In this document: in pieces, positions 8,453-17,044 of the stretch
How positions within the stretch are numbered: position 1 is the stretch's first letter
Layout: the number at the start of each line of letters is the position of its first letter
Assembly (NCBI RefSeq): GCF_038900095.1
Contig: NZ_JBBMQQ010000002.1
Location: forward strand, 620,001 to 684,000
Length of the DNA stretch: 64,000 nt
Reading direction: 5' to 3'
From: Hoeflea sp038900095
GTDB lineage: Bacteria > Pseudomonadota > Alphaproteobacteria > Rhizobiales > Rhizobiaceae
The notes under the pieces: generated by a model
The model's database searches: none
What the model was told of the DNA's origin: nothing
The model's input: only the letters and a program-made list of their open reading frames with translations
Translations under genes and position numbers: made by a program

Positions 8453-8747
8453 GGTTTTCTCCTCGCTTGTTCATTGCTTCAACGCAGTCAAACCGAAAAG
8501 GTTTCAATTTTCCTTCAGCGCCAATTCGTTTTGCCTCAGACCTGCAATTCTGCGGCTGGAGCAAAGAGATTGACAATCACCCTGAGCATACCTATTTGAG
8601 CGTCTTCGGGTCTGGAGCCCCGGCCGTCCGCAGGCGTTGAGCCATGGTGAAGTCTCCGGCTTTCAAGCAGTCACCTTGTTGATGACATGCCAGACGGTGG
8701 AATGCGGGCACCCCTTGAACACGGTATGTCATGTCAGGAGAACTGCC
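8453..8747. other. Divergent intergenic region with no recognised site
   Basis: Nearly 300 bases separate the divergent dehydrogenase small-subunit gene and the glyoxalase-type gene. It must hold both promoters. No palindrome, riboswitch or small gene could be supported by eye; only the ribosome binding site CAGGAGAACTGCC before 8748 is clear. Confidence 0.5.
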
Positions 8748-9194
8748 ATGCGTGACCCCACGCCATTGCCAAATCTGAATACACTGAAAGATCAGGCCAA
8801 ACGCCTGAGAACCCGACTGGAAGCCGGTGGTGACACCGTGGGCCATTCCAAGGCGCTGGAGCTGGTCGCCGCACAATACGGGTTCAACGACTGGAACACG
8901 CTGCATGCGGCGCTGGGCAACCGGCCCGGACCGGAAAGTCTGGTGCCCGGTGCGCGGGTGACCGGCGCCTATCTCGGTCAGCCATTCTCGGCCCGAGTGG
9001 TCGGCATTCAGGCTCTGACATCATCGCCGGGGACCTATCGGGTATCGCTGGATCTCGATGAAGCGGTGGATGTTGTCACATTCGACAGCTTCTCGTCGTT
9101 CCGCAAGCGGGTCAACGGCGTCATCGGCAAGGATGGCGTCAGCCATGCCCGGACGTCCAATGGCCGCCCGCAACTGGAGCTGTCCTGGTCGTAA
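8748..9194 (+). CDS. Glyoxalase-superfamily-type small protein
   Basis: A 148-residue protein. Its first 60 residues, with LNTLKDQAKRLRTRL, GHSKALELVAAQYGF and DWNTLHAAL, match a short helical domain found in proteins labelled glyoxalase superfamily in alphaproteobacteria. The second half (residues ~70-148) is a beta-rich domain without a clear metal-binding set, so enzymatic activity is uncertain. The start at 8748 is set by an AGGAG eight bases upstream, rather than an earlier in-frame ATG at 8637. It stops 12 bases before the convergent WD40 gene. Confidence 0.65.
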   Translation: MRDPTPLPNLNTLKDQAKRLRTRLEAGGDTVGHSKALELVAAQYGFNDWNTLHAALGNRPGPESLVPGARVTGAYLGQPFSARVVGIQALTSSPGTYRVSLDLDEAVDVVTFDSFSSFRKRVNGVIGKDGVSHARTSNGRPQLELSWS

Positions 9195-9206
9195 CCGGGG
9201 CGGCTG

Positions 9207-10196
9207 TTACCCGGCAATGTCGATAACGCCACAGTCGCCTGCTTGCGATCCGAACGCGAGCAGGCGGCCTGGCTTGTTCCAGGCCATGGCAGTAATCGGG
9301 CCCTTGCCGGGGCGACGCAGCAGGGCTTCCTTGCTGTCGGCAATACGCACTGCGAGAACCATGCCGTCGCCGAAACCAATGGCGACAAGATCCTCGGACG
9401 GATGACAGGCGACACAGGTGACCATGGTGTCGGCGCGCTGGCCGAGCTCGAGGGGCGCTTTGCCCATCGGACCGTCCTTGCCGGAGAATGGCCAGACGAT
9501 GGCCGAAGGCGCACCGGATGAAGCGAGCCATTTGCCCTTGTTCGACCATGACAATGACTTGACCTTGGCCGGATAGCCGGTCATGCGCATGTGACGCTGT
9601 TCGCTGCCCGGTTTGCCGTCGAGTTTCCAGCCGTGCAGCGCATTTTCCTGCATGGCGGTGACCAGAAACCGTCCGTCCGGGCTGAACATCACCTGATTGT
9701 GGGCCCCCTTCCACTCGAAATCGAGCGCGGGGGCGCTGCCCTGGACAAAGGCGAGAGAGACGCCGTTGTAACGGGCCATCGCCAGACGCAGACCCTTGGG
9801 TGCGAAGGCAAGTCCTTCGATTGTGCGGGCTTCCTCGAATGTGCGTTCGGTTCCGTCAGCGAGAAGTACCGTCGCGGTGCGTCCATCTGCCAGTGCAACA
9901 GCGCCTTGCGGCCCCGCGGCCACGGCGCTGACCCATTTGCGTGCGGGGGCGCGCAGCGTGGTTTCTGTGCCATCGGCATCCAGCCGCATCACCTTGCCGT
10001 CTTCGCCACCGGTTACAAGGCTCTTGCCGTCCCAGCTGACAGCAGTGGCGAGCAAGCCATCGTGCAGCTCATGGCGGTGGGTTCCATGGTCGAGGCGGAC
10101 CACATGTCCGGAGGCCAGAGCAAAGACCGGAACCTCGTCCAGAAATGCAGCTGCAAGGCAATGGTCGTCGAGATCAATCGGCGCGACAGTCGGCAT
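9207..10196 (-). CDS. WD40-repeat protein, partner of CobW GTPase
   Basis: A 329-residue predicted beta-propeller protein. Successive repeats show loose WD40 spacing, for example ATAVSWDGKSLVTGGEDGKV, PARKWVSAVAAGPQGAVALA, HNQVMFSPDGRFLVTAMQ and VKSLSWSNKGKWLASSGAPS, which would give about six to seven blades. It starts 12 bases after the CobW-family gene and is clearly in the same operon. In Rhizobiales this CobW-WD40 pair is a recurring arrangement linked to zinc limitation. No signal peptide is seen, so it should be cytoplasmic and might be a scaffold or client of the GTPase. Confidence 0.85.
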   Translation of the reverse strand: MPTVAPIDLDDHCLAAAFLDEVPVFALASGHVVRLDHGTHRHELHDGLLATAVSWDGKSLVTGGEDGKVMRLDADGTETTLRAPARKWVSAVAAGPQGAVALADGRTATVLLADGTERTFEEARTIEGLAFAPKGLRLAMARYNGVSLAFVQGSAPALDFEWKGAHNQVMFSPDGRFLVTAMQENALHGWKLDGKPGSEQRHMRMTGYPAKVKSLSWSNKGKWLASSGAPSAIVWPFSGKDGPMGKAPLELGQRADTMVTCVACHPSEDLVAIGFGDGMVLAVRIADSKEALLRRPGKGPITAMAWNKPGRLLAFGSQAGDCGVIDIAG

Positions 10197-10208
10197 GATA
10201 GGCGTCCC

Positions 10209-11297
10209 TCAGGCTTGGCAGGCGAGGAAAGTCCGCTCGAGCTTCTCGCGGTCCAGGTTCCTGCCGATAAAGACGATGCGGCTTTCGCGCTTTTCATCCT
10301 CTTTCCATGGCCGTTGATGATCACCCTCGACAATCATGTGCACGCCCTGGATCACGTAACGGTCGGCATCGTCCTCGAAAGCAATGATACCCTTGAGCCT
10401 GAGGATATTCGGTCCTTCAAGCTGGGTGATCTTCTCGATCCACGGGAAAAACCGCTTCGGGTTGAGTGGCCCGGCGCGCAGCGAGATGGATTCGATGGTC
10501 AGGTCGTGGATAACGGACGGCGAGGCGTGATCATGGTGGCTGTGGTCATGATGATCATGGTCATGCCCGTGGTGATGATGGTCGTGATCATGATCGCAAT
10601 CAGGGCCGCAGGCATGATCCGGATGATCGTGATCGAGGAAATGCGGATCATTCTCAAGCGCGCGGCTGAGATCGAATGCACCCCGGTCAAGCACGGCATC
10701 AAGCGGTACCGCAGCCCGTTCGGTGCGGTGAATCCGGGCTGACGGATTGATTGCCCGCACGGTGCGTTCGACGGATTCGAGCTCTTCGGGTGACACCAGG
10801 TCGGTCTTGTTCAGGATCACCACGTCGGCAAAGGCGATCTGGTCCTCGGCTTCGCGGCTGTCCTTGAGGCGCGCCGGCAGATGCCTTGCATCCACCAGGG
10901 CCACGACGGCGTCGAGCCGGGTCTTGGCGCGGACGTCCTCGTCCATGAAAAAGGTCTGGGCGACCGGCACAGGATCGGCCAGACCGGTGGTTTCGACGAT
11001 GATGGCGTCGAACCGGCCGGGGCGGCGCATGAGGCCTTCGACGACGCGGATAAGATCGCCGCGCACGGTGCAGCAGACGCAGCCGTTGTTCATCTCGTAG
11101 ATTTCCTCGTCGGATTCCACGATCAGATCATTGTCGATGCCGATTTCACCGAATTCATTGACGATCACCGCATAGCGCTTGCCATGCGGCTCGGAGAGAA
11201 TGCGGTTGAGCAATGTGGTCTTTCCGGAGCCCAGATAACCGGTCAGTACGGTCACGGGAATGGGGGCCACGGGGGTGGAAACTGGCGCTTCGCTCAT
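10209..11297 (-). CDS. CobW/ZNG1-family GTPase, probable zinc metallochaperone
   Basis: A 362-residue G3E GTPase. The P-loop is GYLGSGKTTLLNR (residues 20-32), the metal-binding CXCC motif is NNGCVCCTVRGDL (about residues 71-83), and NKTD gives guanine specificity. A strongly His/Asp-rich loop follows (about residues 215-257, including DHDHHHHGHDHDHHDH), then the CobW C-terminal domain. Members such as ZigA/ZagA and ZNG1 hand zinc to client enzymes under zinc starvation. Pairing with a WD40 gene supports this group rather than cobalamin synthesis. No convincing Zur box was found in the 63 bases upstream, so zinc control is inferred only. Confidence 0.88.
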   Translation of the reverse strand: MSEAPVSTPVAPIPVTVLTGYLGSGKTTLLNRILSEPHGKRYAVIVNEFGEIGIDNDLIVESDEEIYEMNNGCVCCTVRGDLIRVVEGLMRRPGRFDAIIVETTGLADPVPVAQTFFMDEDVRAKTRLDAVVALVDARHLPARLKDSREAEDQIAFADVVILNKTDLVSPEELESVERTVRAINPSARIHRTERAAVPLDAVLDRGAFDLSRALENDPHFLDHDHPDHACGPDCDHDHDHHHHGHDHDHHDHSHHDHASPSVIHDLTIESISLRAGPLNPKRFFPWIEKITQLEGPNILRLKGIIAFEDDADRYVIQGVHMIVEGDHQRPWKEDEKRESRIVFIGRNLDREKLERTFLACQA

Positions 11298-11360
11298 AGG
11301 ATCTCTCAGTCAGGAAGGTGTGTTTGACCCCATATAGGCGTTTCGCCTGGCTTATGCCAC

Positions 11361-12326
11361 TCACAAGGACATGATGTGATGCGCCAGGGCCTGCCCCGAT
11401 TGGTGCGCGGCTTCGGCACGGGCGCCGATGCACCAGTCGCCACAGGCAAACAGGGTGTTCTGCTGGTTGCCGAGAAAGGGCTGGTCCAGTGGTGTTTCCA
11501 CCAGGGCGTAGAGCCAGCGGTGAACCTCGAAGCAGACCGGATCGGGCAGGTTTCCGCCAAGTCCGGTCTGTTCGCGCAAGGCGCTCAACATGGCGGATTT
11601 CACAGCCTCGCGATCACGTTCGATGTGAGTGCGGCTCCACTGCGGTGTTGCATGCAGCACAAAGGTTTCACCGGTTCGTCCAGGCTTTGAGCCGTTGCGG
11701 GCAATCAGCGAAAGCAGCTCGGCATCCTGACCACGCAACAGGTCCGGTACCCCTTCCAAATGGGTGTCAAACGCCAGCATGGCAGACCAGCACGGAGCCA
11801 TGGTGACATGCTGCAGTTTCACGAATGCCGGATCAAGCGGCGTGAGCAGATCGAGGGCCTGGGGAGCGGGAATTGCCGCAATGACCATGGAGGCCGTGTA
11901 AACCGCTTCTGCTCCGACGAGATTTTGCGTGTAGACGAGGAACTTGTCATTCTTCCTTGCAATCCTGGTCACCCGTGTTTCCAGCCTGATATCGAGTCCC
12001 TGAGCCATGGCTTTGCCGGTCGCCGACATGTCGGGCTGGCCAACCCACCACGGACGGGCGCTGTCCTTTCCGCTGGGGTTCCATGGCGCCAGTTCGTCGC
12101 TTTGCGCGAGTTGATTGAGCACTGCGGTAAAGCCGGCTGTGCGGCTGGTCAGGTATTGCGCGCCATGATCGAAATTTCCGTTGTCGCTGCGACGGCACGA
12201 CAGCCGCCCGCCGGGGGATTTCGATTTTTCCAGGATCACAACCTTCTCCGGGCGGCCGGACAATTCGCGCGCCAGTGTCAGGCCTGCCAGACCTGCGCCA
12301 ATCACAAGGATATCAACATTTTTCAT
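11361..12326 (-). CDS. FAD-dependent oxidoreductase, amine-oxidase/renalase-like
   Basis: A 321-residue flavoprotein. It has an N-terminal dinucleotide fold (VDILVIGAGLAGLTLARELS) and the amine-oxidase-family continuation SPGGRLSCRR and FDHGAQYLTSR. The C-terminal FACGDWCIGARAEAAHQSG contacts the flavin. The family includes renalase-type and uncharacterised NAD(P)/FAD oxidoreductases, so the substrate is not known. It lies on the same strand upstream of the CobW gene with a 63-base gap and may or may not share its transcript. Confidence 0.82.
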   Translation of the reverse strand: MKNVDILVIGAGLAGLTLARELSGRPEKVVILEKSKSPGGRLSCRRSDNGNFDHGAQYLTSRTAGFTAVLNQLAQSDELAPWNPSGKDSARPWWVGQPDMSATGKAMAQGLDIRLETRVTRIARKNDKFLVYTQNLVGAEAVYTASMVIAAIPAPQALDLLTPLDPAFVKLQHVTMAPCWSAMLAFDTHLEGVPDLLRGQDAELLSLIARNGSKPGRTGETFVLHATPQWSRTHIERDREAVKSAMLSALREQTGLGGNLPDPVCFEVHRWLYALVETPLDQPFLGNQQNTLFACGDWCIGARAEAAHQSGQALAHHIMSL

Positions 12327-12458
12327 TGCTAATCCTCAGTTTCGCCACCAGGGAGCCCAAAAACCCACCTGAATTCGGCACGAATACCTCTGGTGTACCC
12401 GGCACATGGCTGCCGGATAGGTATGCAACACTGATTTGGGAAACTCAGCCGGTCAAGT

Positions 12459-13226
12459 CTACTTCAGTTCATCTACATCGAACCCGGCCATGTCAGTGAG
12501 CAACTGGCTCAATCCCTTCACCGCGTGAGCCAGGATTGCTTCGCCTTTTTCGGCGGAAGCCTGGCTTGCGTTGCCGGCTGCGCCCTGCGGGTTGAGATCC
12601 GACATCTTCCAGCCGAAAGCATGCGGACCGTAGGCGCGCAAATGGGTAAACCGCCGGGCGTAGTCCGCCTGGCGTGACGGGAAATCCTGAAGCGCGTCGA
12701 GCCGGACCAGATCCGGGCGGATGGCCAGCATCACCGAGGTTTCGATATCGCCTGCATGGATGTCGAAGGCCTTGTCTTCGGGTGGAATGATTTCGGCAGG
12801 GACGCCAAACCGGGTCCAGCTTGTGGCAACCACCAGCATGTTGAAGCGGACCCGCGCCTCGGTTGCTACAATCGTCAGCAGCGGCGAGTTGCCGCCATGC
12901 GCATTGAGCAGCATGAGGCACCGAACCCCGCGGGCGGCACAACTCCCGGCGATTTCGATCCAGCGGTTGATTGCTTCGTCGAAGCGAAGTGTTCGCGTGC
13001 CTGACACATCCATGTGCTCGATAGAATAGCCGACGGGTTCGACCGGCAATAGCTCGGGCTTGATGCTGGCGGAGGCCGTATCACGTAGCCGCCCGGCCAC
13101 CTCCTGTGCGATCAGTGCATCGGTCTCGAACGGAAGGTGCGGACCATGCTGCTCATGGGCCCCCAGAGGGAGTATGGCAATCGGTACGGGTTGTTGGGGC
13201 ATAGGGTGGTTATTCCGATCAGGCAT
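12459..13226 (-). CDS. Creatininase-family amidohydrolase
   Basis: A 255-residue member of the creatininase/MftE family of metal-dependent amidohydrolases. The metal-binding motifs are present: LPLGAHEQHGPHLPFETDA near the N terminus, LNAHGGNSPLL, and DIHAGDIETSVML. Such enzymes open creatinine or related cyclic amides, or act in cofactor maturation; the exact substrate is not readable. The start at 13226 (MPDRNN) avoids overlap with the divergent MarR gene, whose ATG is at 13282. A further in-frame ATG at 13202 is also possible; neither has a strong ribosome binding site. Confidence 0.85.
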   Translation of the reverse strand: MPDRNNHPMPQQPVPIAILPLGAHEQHGPHLPFETDALIAQEVAGRLRDTASASIKPELLPVEPVGYSIEHMDVSGTRTLRFDEAINRWIEIAGSCAARGVRCLMLLNAHGGNSPLLTIVATEARVRFNMLVVATSWTRFGVPAEIIPPEDKAFDIHAGDIETSVMLAIRPDLVRLDALQDFPSRQADYARRFTHLRAYGPHAFGWKMSDLNPQGAAGNASQASAEKGEAILAHAVKGLSQLLTDMAGFDVDELK

Positions 13227-13281
13227 CTTTAGTGTCTGAACCGTAGGGTGATGGAACGAAGGCCGCAAGAAGGAGCTGTCC

Positions 13282-13854
13282 ATGTCCGCCAAAAAGAAGG
13301 CCAAGAGCAAGAAGGCGAAGAAGCGCGATCATGCAGACGCGCTCCTGATGATTACCCAGGTGGCGCGCAATGCGCGGACGGCGCTGTCGCGGCATCTGCT
13401 CGATCTGGGGCTCTATGCCGGTCAGGACGGGGTTATGCTGGCGCTTGATGCCAAGGATGGCCAGACGCCGGGCGCCATCGCGACTTCGCTCGGGGTCAAG
13501 GCACCGACCGTGACCAAGACCATAGGCCGCCTTGCCGCCCAGGGATTCCTGCGGCGCGAAGGTTCGCCCGACGACGGGCGGATGATGCTGGTATTCCTGA
13601 CCGAGGCGGGGCGTGACCAGATCAAGTCCATCCGGAAATCCCAGCGCAAGACCGAAAAGGCGGCCTTTGCCGGGTTGAAGAAAAAGCAGGTCGCGGAGCT
13701 TCTCAAGCTTCTTTCAACCGTGGATGCGAATATCTCGGAGTCTTTGCGATCAGATATGGTCTCGGCATCCGGCACGGCCGCCTCCACCGGTGCAGGGCAA
13801 CCGCTGGTCGAAGGGCTTGCGGTGGCCGACGACAACGCAGAAGGCGCTGCCTGA
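13282..13854 (+). CDS. MarR-family transcriptional regulator
   Basis: A 190-residue regulator. It starts at an ATG preceded by AAGGAG. The winged helix-turn-helix is seen in TPGAIATSLGVKAPTVTKTI followed by LAAQGFLRREGSPDDGRMML, where the DDGR wing loop is characteristic of MarR. Unusual features are a very basic N terminus (MSAKKKAKSKKAKKRDHAD) and an Ala/Gly-rich C-terminal tail of about 30 residues. It is divergent from the creatininase gene, which it may regulate. Confidence 0.9.
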   Translation: MSAKKKAKSKKAKKRDHADALLMITQVARNARTALSRHLLDLGLYAGQDGVMLALDAKDGQTPGAIATSLGVKAPTVTKTIGRLAAQGFLRREGSPDDGRMMLVFLTEAGRDQIKSIRKSQRKTEKAAFAGLKKKQVAELLKLLSTVDANISESLRSDMVSASGTAASTGAGQPLVEGLAVADDNAEGAA

Positions 13855-13864
13855 TTGCCAGTCT

Positions 13865-13917
13865 GGTTTAAACCTTTTAGATTTGTTTAATTGTTTGAAT
13901 CGGAGCGCTATGCTCCG
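13865..13917 (+). promoter_or_regulatory. Palindromes upstream of the LacI-type gene, candidate operator
   Basis: Two symmetrical elements lie just before the LacI gene: the 10-base palindrome GGTTTAAACC at 13865-13874, of the sort LacI-family repressors bind, and CGGAGC-gctat-GCTCCG at 13901-13917, which would form a short hairpin ending 17 bases before the TTG start. Autoregulation is the simplest reading. Binding has not been shown. Confidence 0.4.
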
Positions 13918-13934
13918 CCAGAGGGAACCGCAAC

Positions 13935-14963
13935 TTGGCGCAGAAGATTAAGCTTTCGACGATTGCAGAGGCCCTGGGCCTCTCGACAGCAACCGTTTCT
14001 CTCGCATTGCGCGACAGTCCGCTGGTCGCGGATGTGACGCGGGACCGGATCAAGGAAAAAGCCATCGAGCTTGGCTATATCTACAACCGGCGCGCGGCTT
14101 CGCTCCGGACCTCCCGGTCGGGCATCATCGGGGTGGTGGTGCACGACATCATGAACCCGTTTTATGCCGAAATCCTCAAGGCGATCGAGACCGAACTCGA
14201 CCGGAGCCGGCAGACCTTCATCCTCTCCAATCACTATGATTCGGTCGACAAGCAACGCAATTTCATCGAGACGCTGCTGCAGCTTGGCGGTGACGGCGTA
14301 ATCATGTCGCCGGCGATCGGAACGCCAGCCTCCGATATCCGGCTGGCCGAGGATAACGGCATGCCGGCGATCCTGATCGCCCGTTCGGTGCCGGAGATCG
14401 ACGTGCCGACCTTCCGCGGCGACGATGCCTACGGAACGGCGCTTGCGACCAATCACCTGATCAGCCTCGGTCACACCCGCATCGCCATGATCGGCGGCAC
14501 GGACCACACTTCGACGGGCCGCGACCGCTATGCGGGATATGCCAATGCACTGAAAAAGGCCGGGCTTGAGGTGGATCCGCAACTGAGGATACCCGGGCCG
14601 CGAACCAAGCAGAGCGGCTTCGAAGCGGCGGTGAATTTTCTCGCCAATCCCCTGAAGCCCACTGCTGCGGTCTGCTGGAACGATCTTGTGGCCATTGGCC
14701 TGATGAACGGCATAGCGCGTGCGGGGCTGGTGCCCGGAAAGGATATATCGGTGACCGGATATGATGACCTCGAGGAGGCGGCAATCGCCACTCCGGCCCT
14801 GACCACTGTCTGGAACGGACAATCGGAAGTCGGCCGTTTTGCCGCGCGGGCCCTGCTCGACAAGCTCAACGGCTCAAGCGAGGCCGACGGGCTTCATCTG
14901 ATCAAGCCGGAGATGCGGATCCGGCAATCAACCTCGCCACTCAATCCGGGAGCAGGCCGATGA
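13935..14963 (+). CDS. LacI-family transcriptional regulator
   Basis: A 342-residue regulator of the LacI/GalR family. The N-terminal helix-turn-helix is plain (STIAEALGLSTATVSLALRD), with the hinge helix RRAASLRTSRSG, then a periplasmic-binding-like sugar-sensing domain (IIGVVVHDIMNPFYAEILKA). Translation probably begins at TTG (13935), since GAGGGA is well placed and no ATG gives a complete DNA-binding domain. Its stop overlaps the ATG of the dehydrogenase gene that follows (ATGA), so it likely controls that gene and itself. The ligand is unknown. Confidence 0.92.
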   Translation: MAQKIKLSTIAEALGLSTATVSLALRDSPLVADVTRDRIKEKAIELGYIYNRRAASLRTSRSGIIGVVVHDIMNPFYAEILKAIETELDRSRQTFILSNHYDSVDKQRNFIETLLQLGGDGVIMSPAIGTPASDIRLAEDNGMPAILIARSVPEIDVPTFRGDDAYGTALATNHLISLGHTRIAMIGGTDHTSTGRDRYAGYANALKKAGLEVDPQLRIPGPRTKQSGFEAAVNFLANPLKPTAAVCWNDLVAIGLMNGIARAGLVPGKDISVTGYDDLEEAAIATPALTTVWNGQSEVGRFAARALLDKLNGSSEADGLHLIKPEMRIRQSTSPLNPGAGR

Positions 14964-15934
14964 GCGCTTCACGTCCGACCGTCCTTCTTGCCGGCAAGGT
15001 TCATCCGCGGGTCCGGGAACGGGTTGAAGCCGATTTCGACGCCATTTCGATAGAGACCGCGGACCGTGCGCTTCTGGATGAGGATGCCCGCTCTCGCATT
15101 CGTGGCATGGCTGCCGCGACCGCGATTTCGGCAGACTTCATCGACCTGTTGCCGAACCTGGAAGTGATCGCCAATTTTGGCGTGGGATACGATTCAGTCG
15201 ATGCCGCCCATGCCGCAACACGTCAGGTCATGGTGACAAACACGCCGGATGTGCTGTCGGATGAAGTTGCGGACACCACCGTCGGGTTGCTGCTCAACAC
15301 GGTGCGCGAGCTTCCGAAAGCCGAGGCTTACCTTAGAGCGGGCAGATGGGAGCGCGAGGGCGCTTACCCGCTGACATCGCTCAGCCTGAGAGGCCGGACC
15401 GTCGGCATCTTCGGGCTCGGGCGCATCGGCCTGGCCATCGCACGGAGGCTGGAAGCCTTTGGCCTGCCGATCCATTACCACACAAGGAACAAGCGGACGG
15501 ACGTGGCCTATCCGTGGCACGCGCGGCTGATCGACATGGCCGCCGCGGTCGACACCCTGATCGTGGTCGTTCCGGGGGGTGCGGCGACCGAAAAGGCTGT
15601 GAATGCCGAGGTTCTGGATGCGCTTGGCCCGCAGGGTGTGCTGATCAGCGTCGGGCGGGGCACGACGATTGACGAGCCGGCATTGATCGAGGCGCTCTCG
15701 GACCGCAGGATTGCCGCGGCAGGGCTTGATGTGTTCGCACGCGAGCCGCATGTGCCGCAGGCGCTCATCGACCTGCCCAACACGTGCCTGCTACCGCATG
15801 TGGCGTCGGCATCGCTGTCCACGCGCAATGCGATGGCGGATCTGGTAGTCAACAATCTGGCGGCTTGGCTTGCCGGAAAGCCGGCGCTGACGCCGGTTCC
15901 CGAATGCGCCAGTTTTGACCGCAAACCCGCCTGA
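14960..15934 (+). CDS. D-2-hydroxyacid dehydrogenase, glyoxylate/hydroxypyruvate reductase type
   Basis: A 324-residue NAD(P)-dependent D-isomer-specific 2-hydroxyacid dehydrogenase. The nucleotide-binding motif is GIFGLGRIGLAIARRL (about residue 149). The catalytic triad is in place: Arg in SVGRGTTIDE, Glu in FAREPHVP and His in LLPHVASAS. NFGVGYDSVD and TPDVLSDEVADTTVGLLL are family signatures closest to GhrB-like enzymes that reduce glyoxylate, hydroxypyruvate or 2-ketogluconate. It is translationally coupled to the LacI gene upstream. Confidence 0.9.
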   Translation: MSASRPTVLLAGKVHPRVRERVEADFDAISIETADRALLDEDARSRIRGMAAATAISADFIDLLPNLEVIANFGVGYDSVDAAHAATRQVMVTNTPDVLSDEVADTTVGLLLNTVRELPKAEAYLRAGRWEREGAYPLTSLSLRGRTVGIFGLGRIGLAIARRLEAFGLPIHYHTRNKRTDVAYPWHARLIDMAAAVDTLIVVVPGGAATEKAVNAEVLDALGPQGVLISVGRGTTIDEPALIEALSDRRIAAAGLDVFAREPHVPQALIDLPNTCLLPHVASASLSTRNAMADLVVNNLAAWLAGKPALTPVPECASFDRKPA

Positions 15935-15980
15935 CGGGGATTATCACAGAGGCCATTGGATGGCGTGGTGCAGTCTGGCC

Positions 15981-16745
15981 TTATTCGGCGGCTGCGGCAG
16001 GAAGGGCGTGGCGGGCACGGACGGCCTCGCCAAAGGCCGCAAAGATCTTGTCGGAGATCTCGTCGTTGCCGACCCAGTATTCCGGATGCCATTGTACGCC
16101 GATGGCAAAGCCCGTTGCGCCAATAACGCTGACGGCCTCTACTGTGCCGTCTTCGGCAACGGCTTCCACTGCCAGCCGGGGGGCAAGTTCTGAAATCGCC
16201 TGACGGTGCAGCGAATTGACGTTCACCTCACCCTCGCCGACGATGGAGGCGAGACAGCTTCCTTCCCGGACCTGGATGGAATGGCGGATGGCAAACGCCT
16301 TGTCCCTGTCTTCAGTTTCGGGCTTGCGGTGATCAATCCGTCCCGGAAGCTCCTGGATCTCGGTGGCAAGAGAGCCGCCGAGCGCGACATTGAGTTCCTG
16401 AATGCCGCGGCAGATGGCCAACAACGGAATGCCGCGTTCAATAGTCCGGCGGATGAGGGACATACTTAGCAGATCGCGGGCGGGATCAAACGGACCGTGA
16501 TGCTCGGTTTCTTCCTCTCCGTAATTGGAGGGGTGAACATTGGTCCGGGATCCGCTGATCAGCACGCCGTCGACGCGATCGAGTACCATGTCGACATCCG
16601 TTCCTTCCGCCAGTGCAGGAACAATCAGCGGCAGGACATTCGATCCCTTCACGGCAGCCATGATGTACTGGTCAGGGGCAGCGTGCCAAGTGTATCCGTC
16701 GAATTCGCGGATATCTGCCGGTATTGCGACTAGTCCACTGTGCAT
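15981..16745 (-). CDS. Class I glutamine amidotransferase-like hydrolase (PuuD-type)
   Basis: A 254-residue protein of the gamma-glutamyl-gamma-aminobutyrate hydrolase family. The nucleophile Cys is in LLAICRGIQELNVALGG and the catalytic His is in GVQWHPEYW. PuuD releases GABA from gamma-glutamyl-GABA in putrescine breakdown; other members act on related gamma-glutamyl compounds. The start at 16745 is chosen over 16796 because AAGGGA lies just upstream. It is convergent with the dehydrogenase gene. A link to the putrescine-forming decarboxylase at 4530 is possible but they are 11 kb apart. Confidence 0.85.
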   Translation of the reverse strand: MHSGLVAIPADIREFDGYTWHAAPDQYIMAAVKGSNVLPLIVPALAEGTDVDMVLDRVDGVLISGSRTNVHPSNYGEEETEHHGPFDPARDLLSMSLIRRTIERGIPLLAICRGIQELNVALGGSLATEIQELPGRIDHRKPETEDRDKAFAIRHSIQVREGSCLASIVGEGEVNVNSLHRQAISELAPRLAVEAVAEDGTVEAVSVIGATGFAIGVQWHPEYWVGNDEISDKIFAAFGEAVRARHALPAAAAE

Positions 16746-16906
16746 CGCCCGATTCCCTTGATTTTGCCGTTCGCGGTTGCGCGACACCGAGTGCATGGTT
16801 TTTGCGTTTCATGGGATCGTTGTCAATTCTGCGGTGACCCGATTGGGTCATGAAAATTAAGAATATTTTTACTCGACTTCGATCGACCTGCAACTGGCAA
16901 CAAAAA

Positions 16907-16973
16907 TTGACCATTGTGGCCAAAATTGCCCTCTTTCGCTTGAAAGGCCTGCCGCAACATGGTTAGGTCAACC
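16907..16973 (+). promoter_or_regulatory. Two inverted repeats in the takP-like upstream region, candidate operators
   Basis: The ~300 bases between the hydrolase gene and the TRAP binding protein hold two dyads: TTGaCCA-ttg-TGGcCAA at 16907-16923 and GGTT-aggtc-AACC at 16961-16973. Both resemble the TGGTnnnACCA-type operators of FadR-subfamily GntR regulators, which often control 2-oxoacid transport. No such regulator gene is in the immediate vicinity. The remainder of the gap shows only AT-rich promoter-like sequence. Confidence 0.3.
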
Positions 16974-17044
16974 TCATGTCGCTGGGGTGCAATTGGTAAA
17001 GAAAATCCCTTGCCTCGCGGCGTTACTTCAACTGGGAGGTTTTT

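Noticed and set aside
11298..11360. Zur box or cobalamin riboswitch upstream of the CobW-family gene
   Set aside because: The gap is too short for a riboswitch, and no convincing Zur palindrome was seen.
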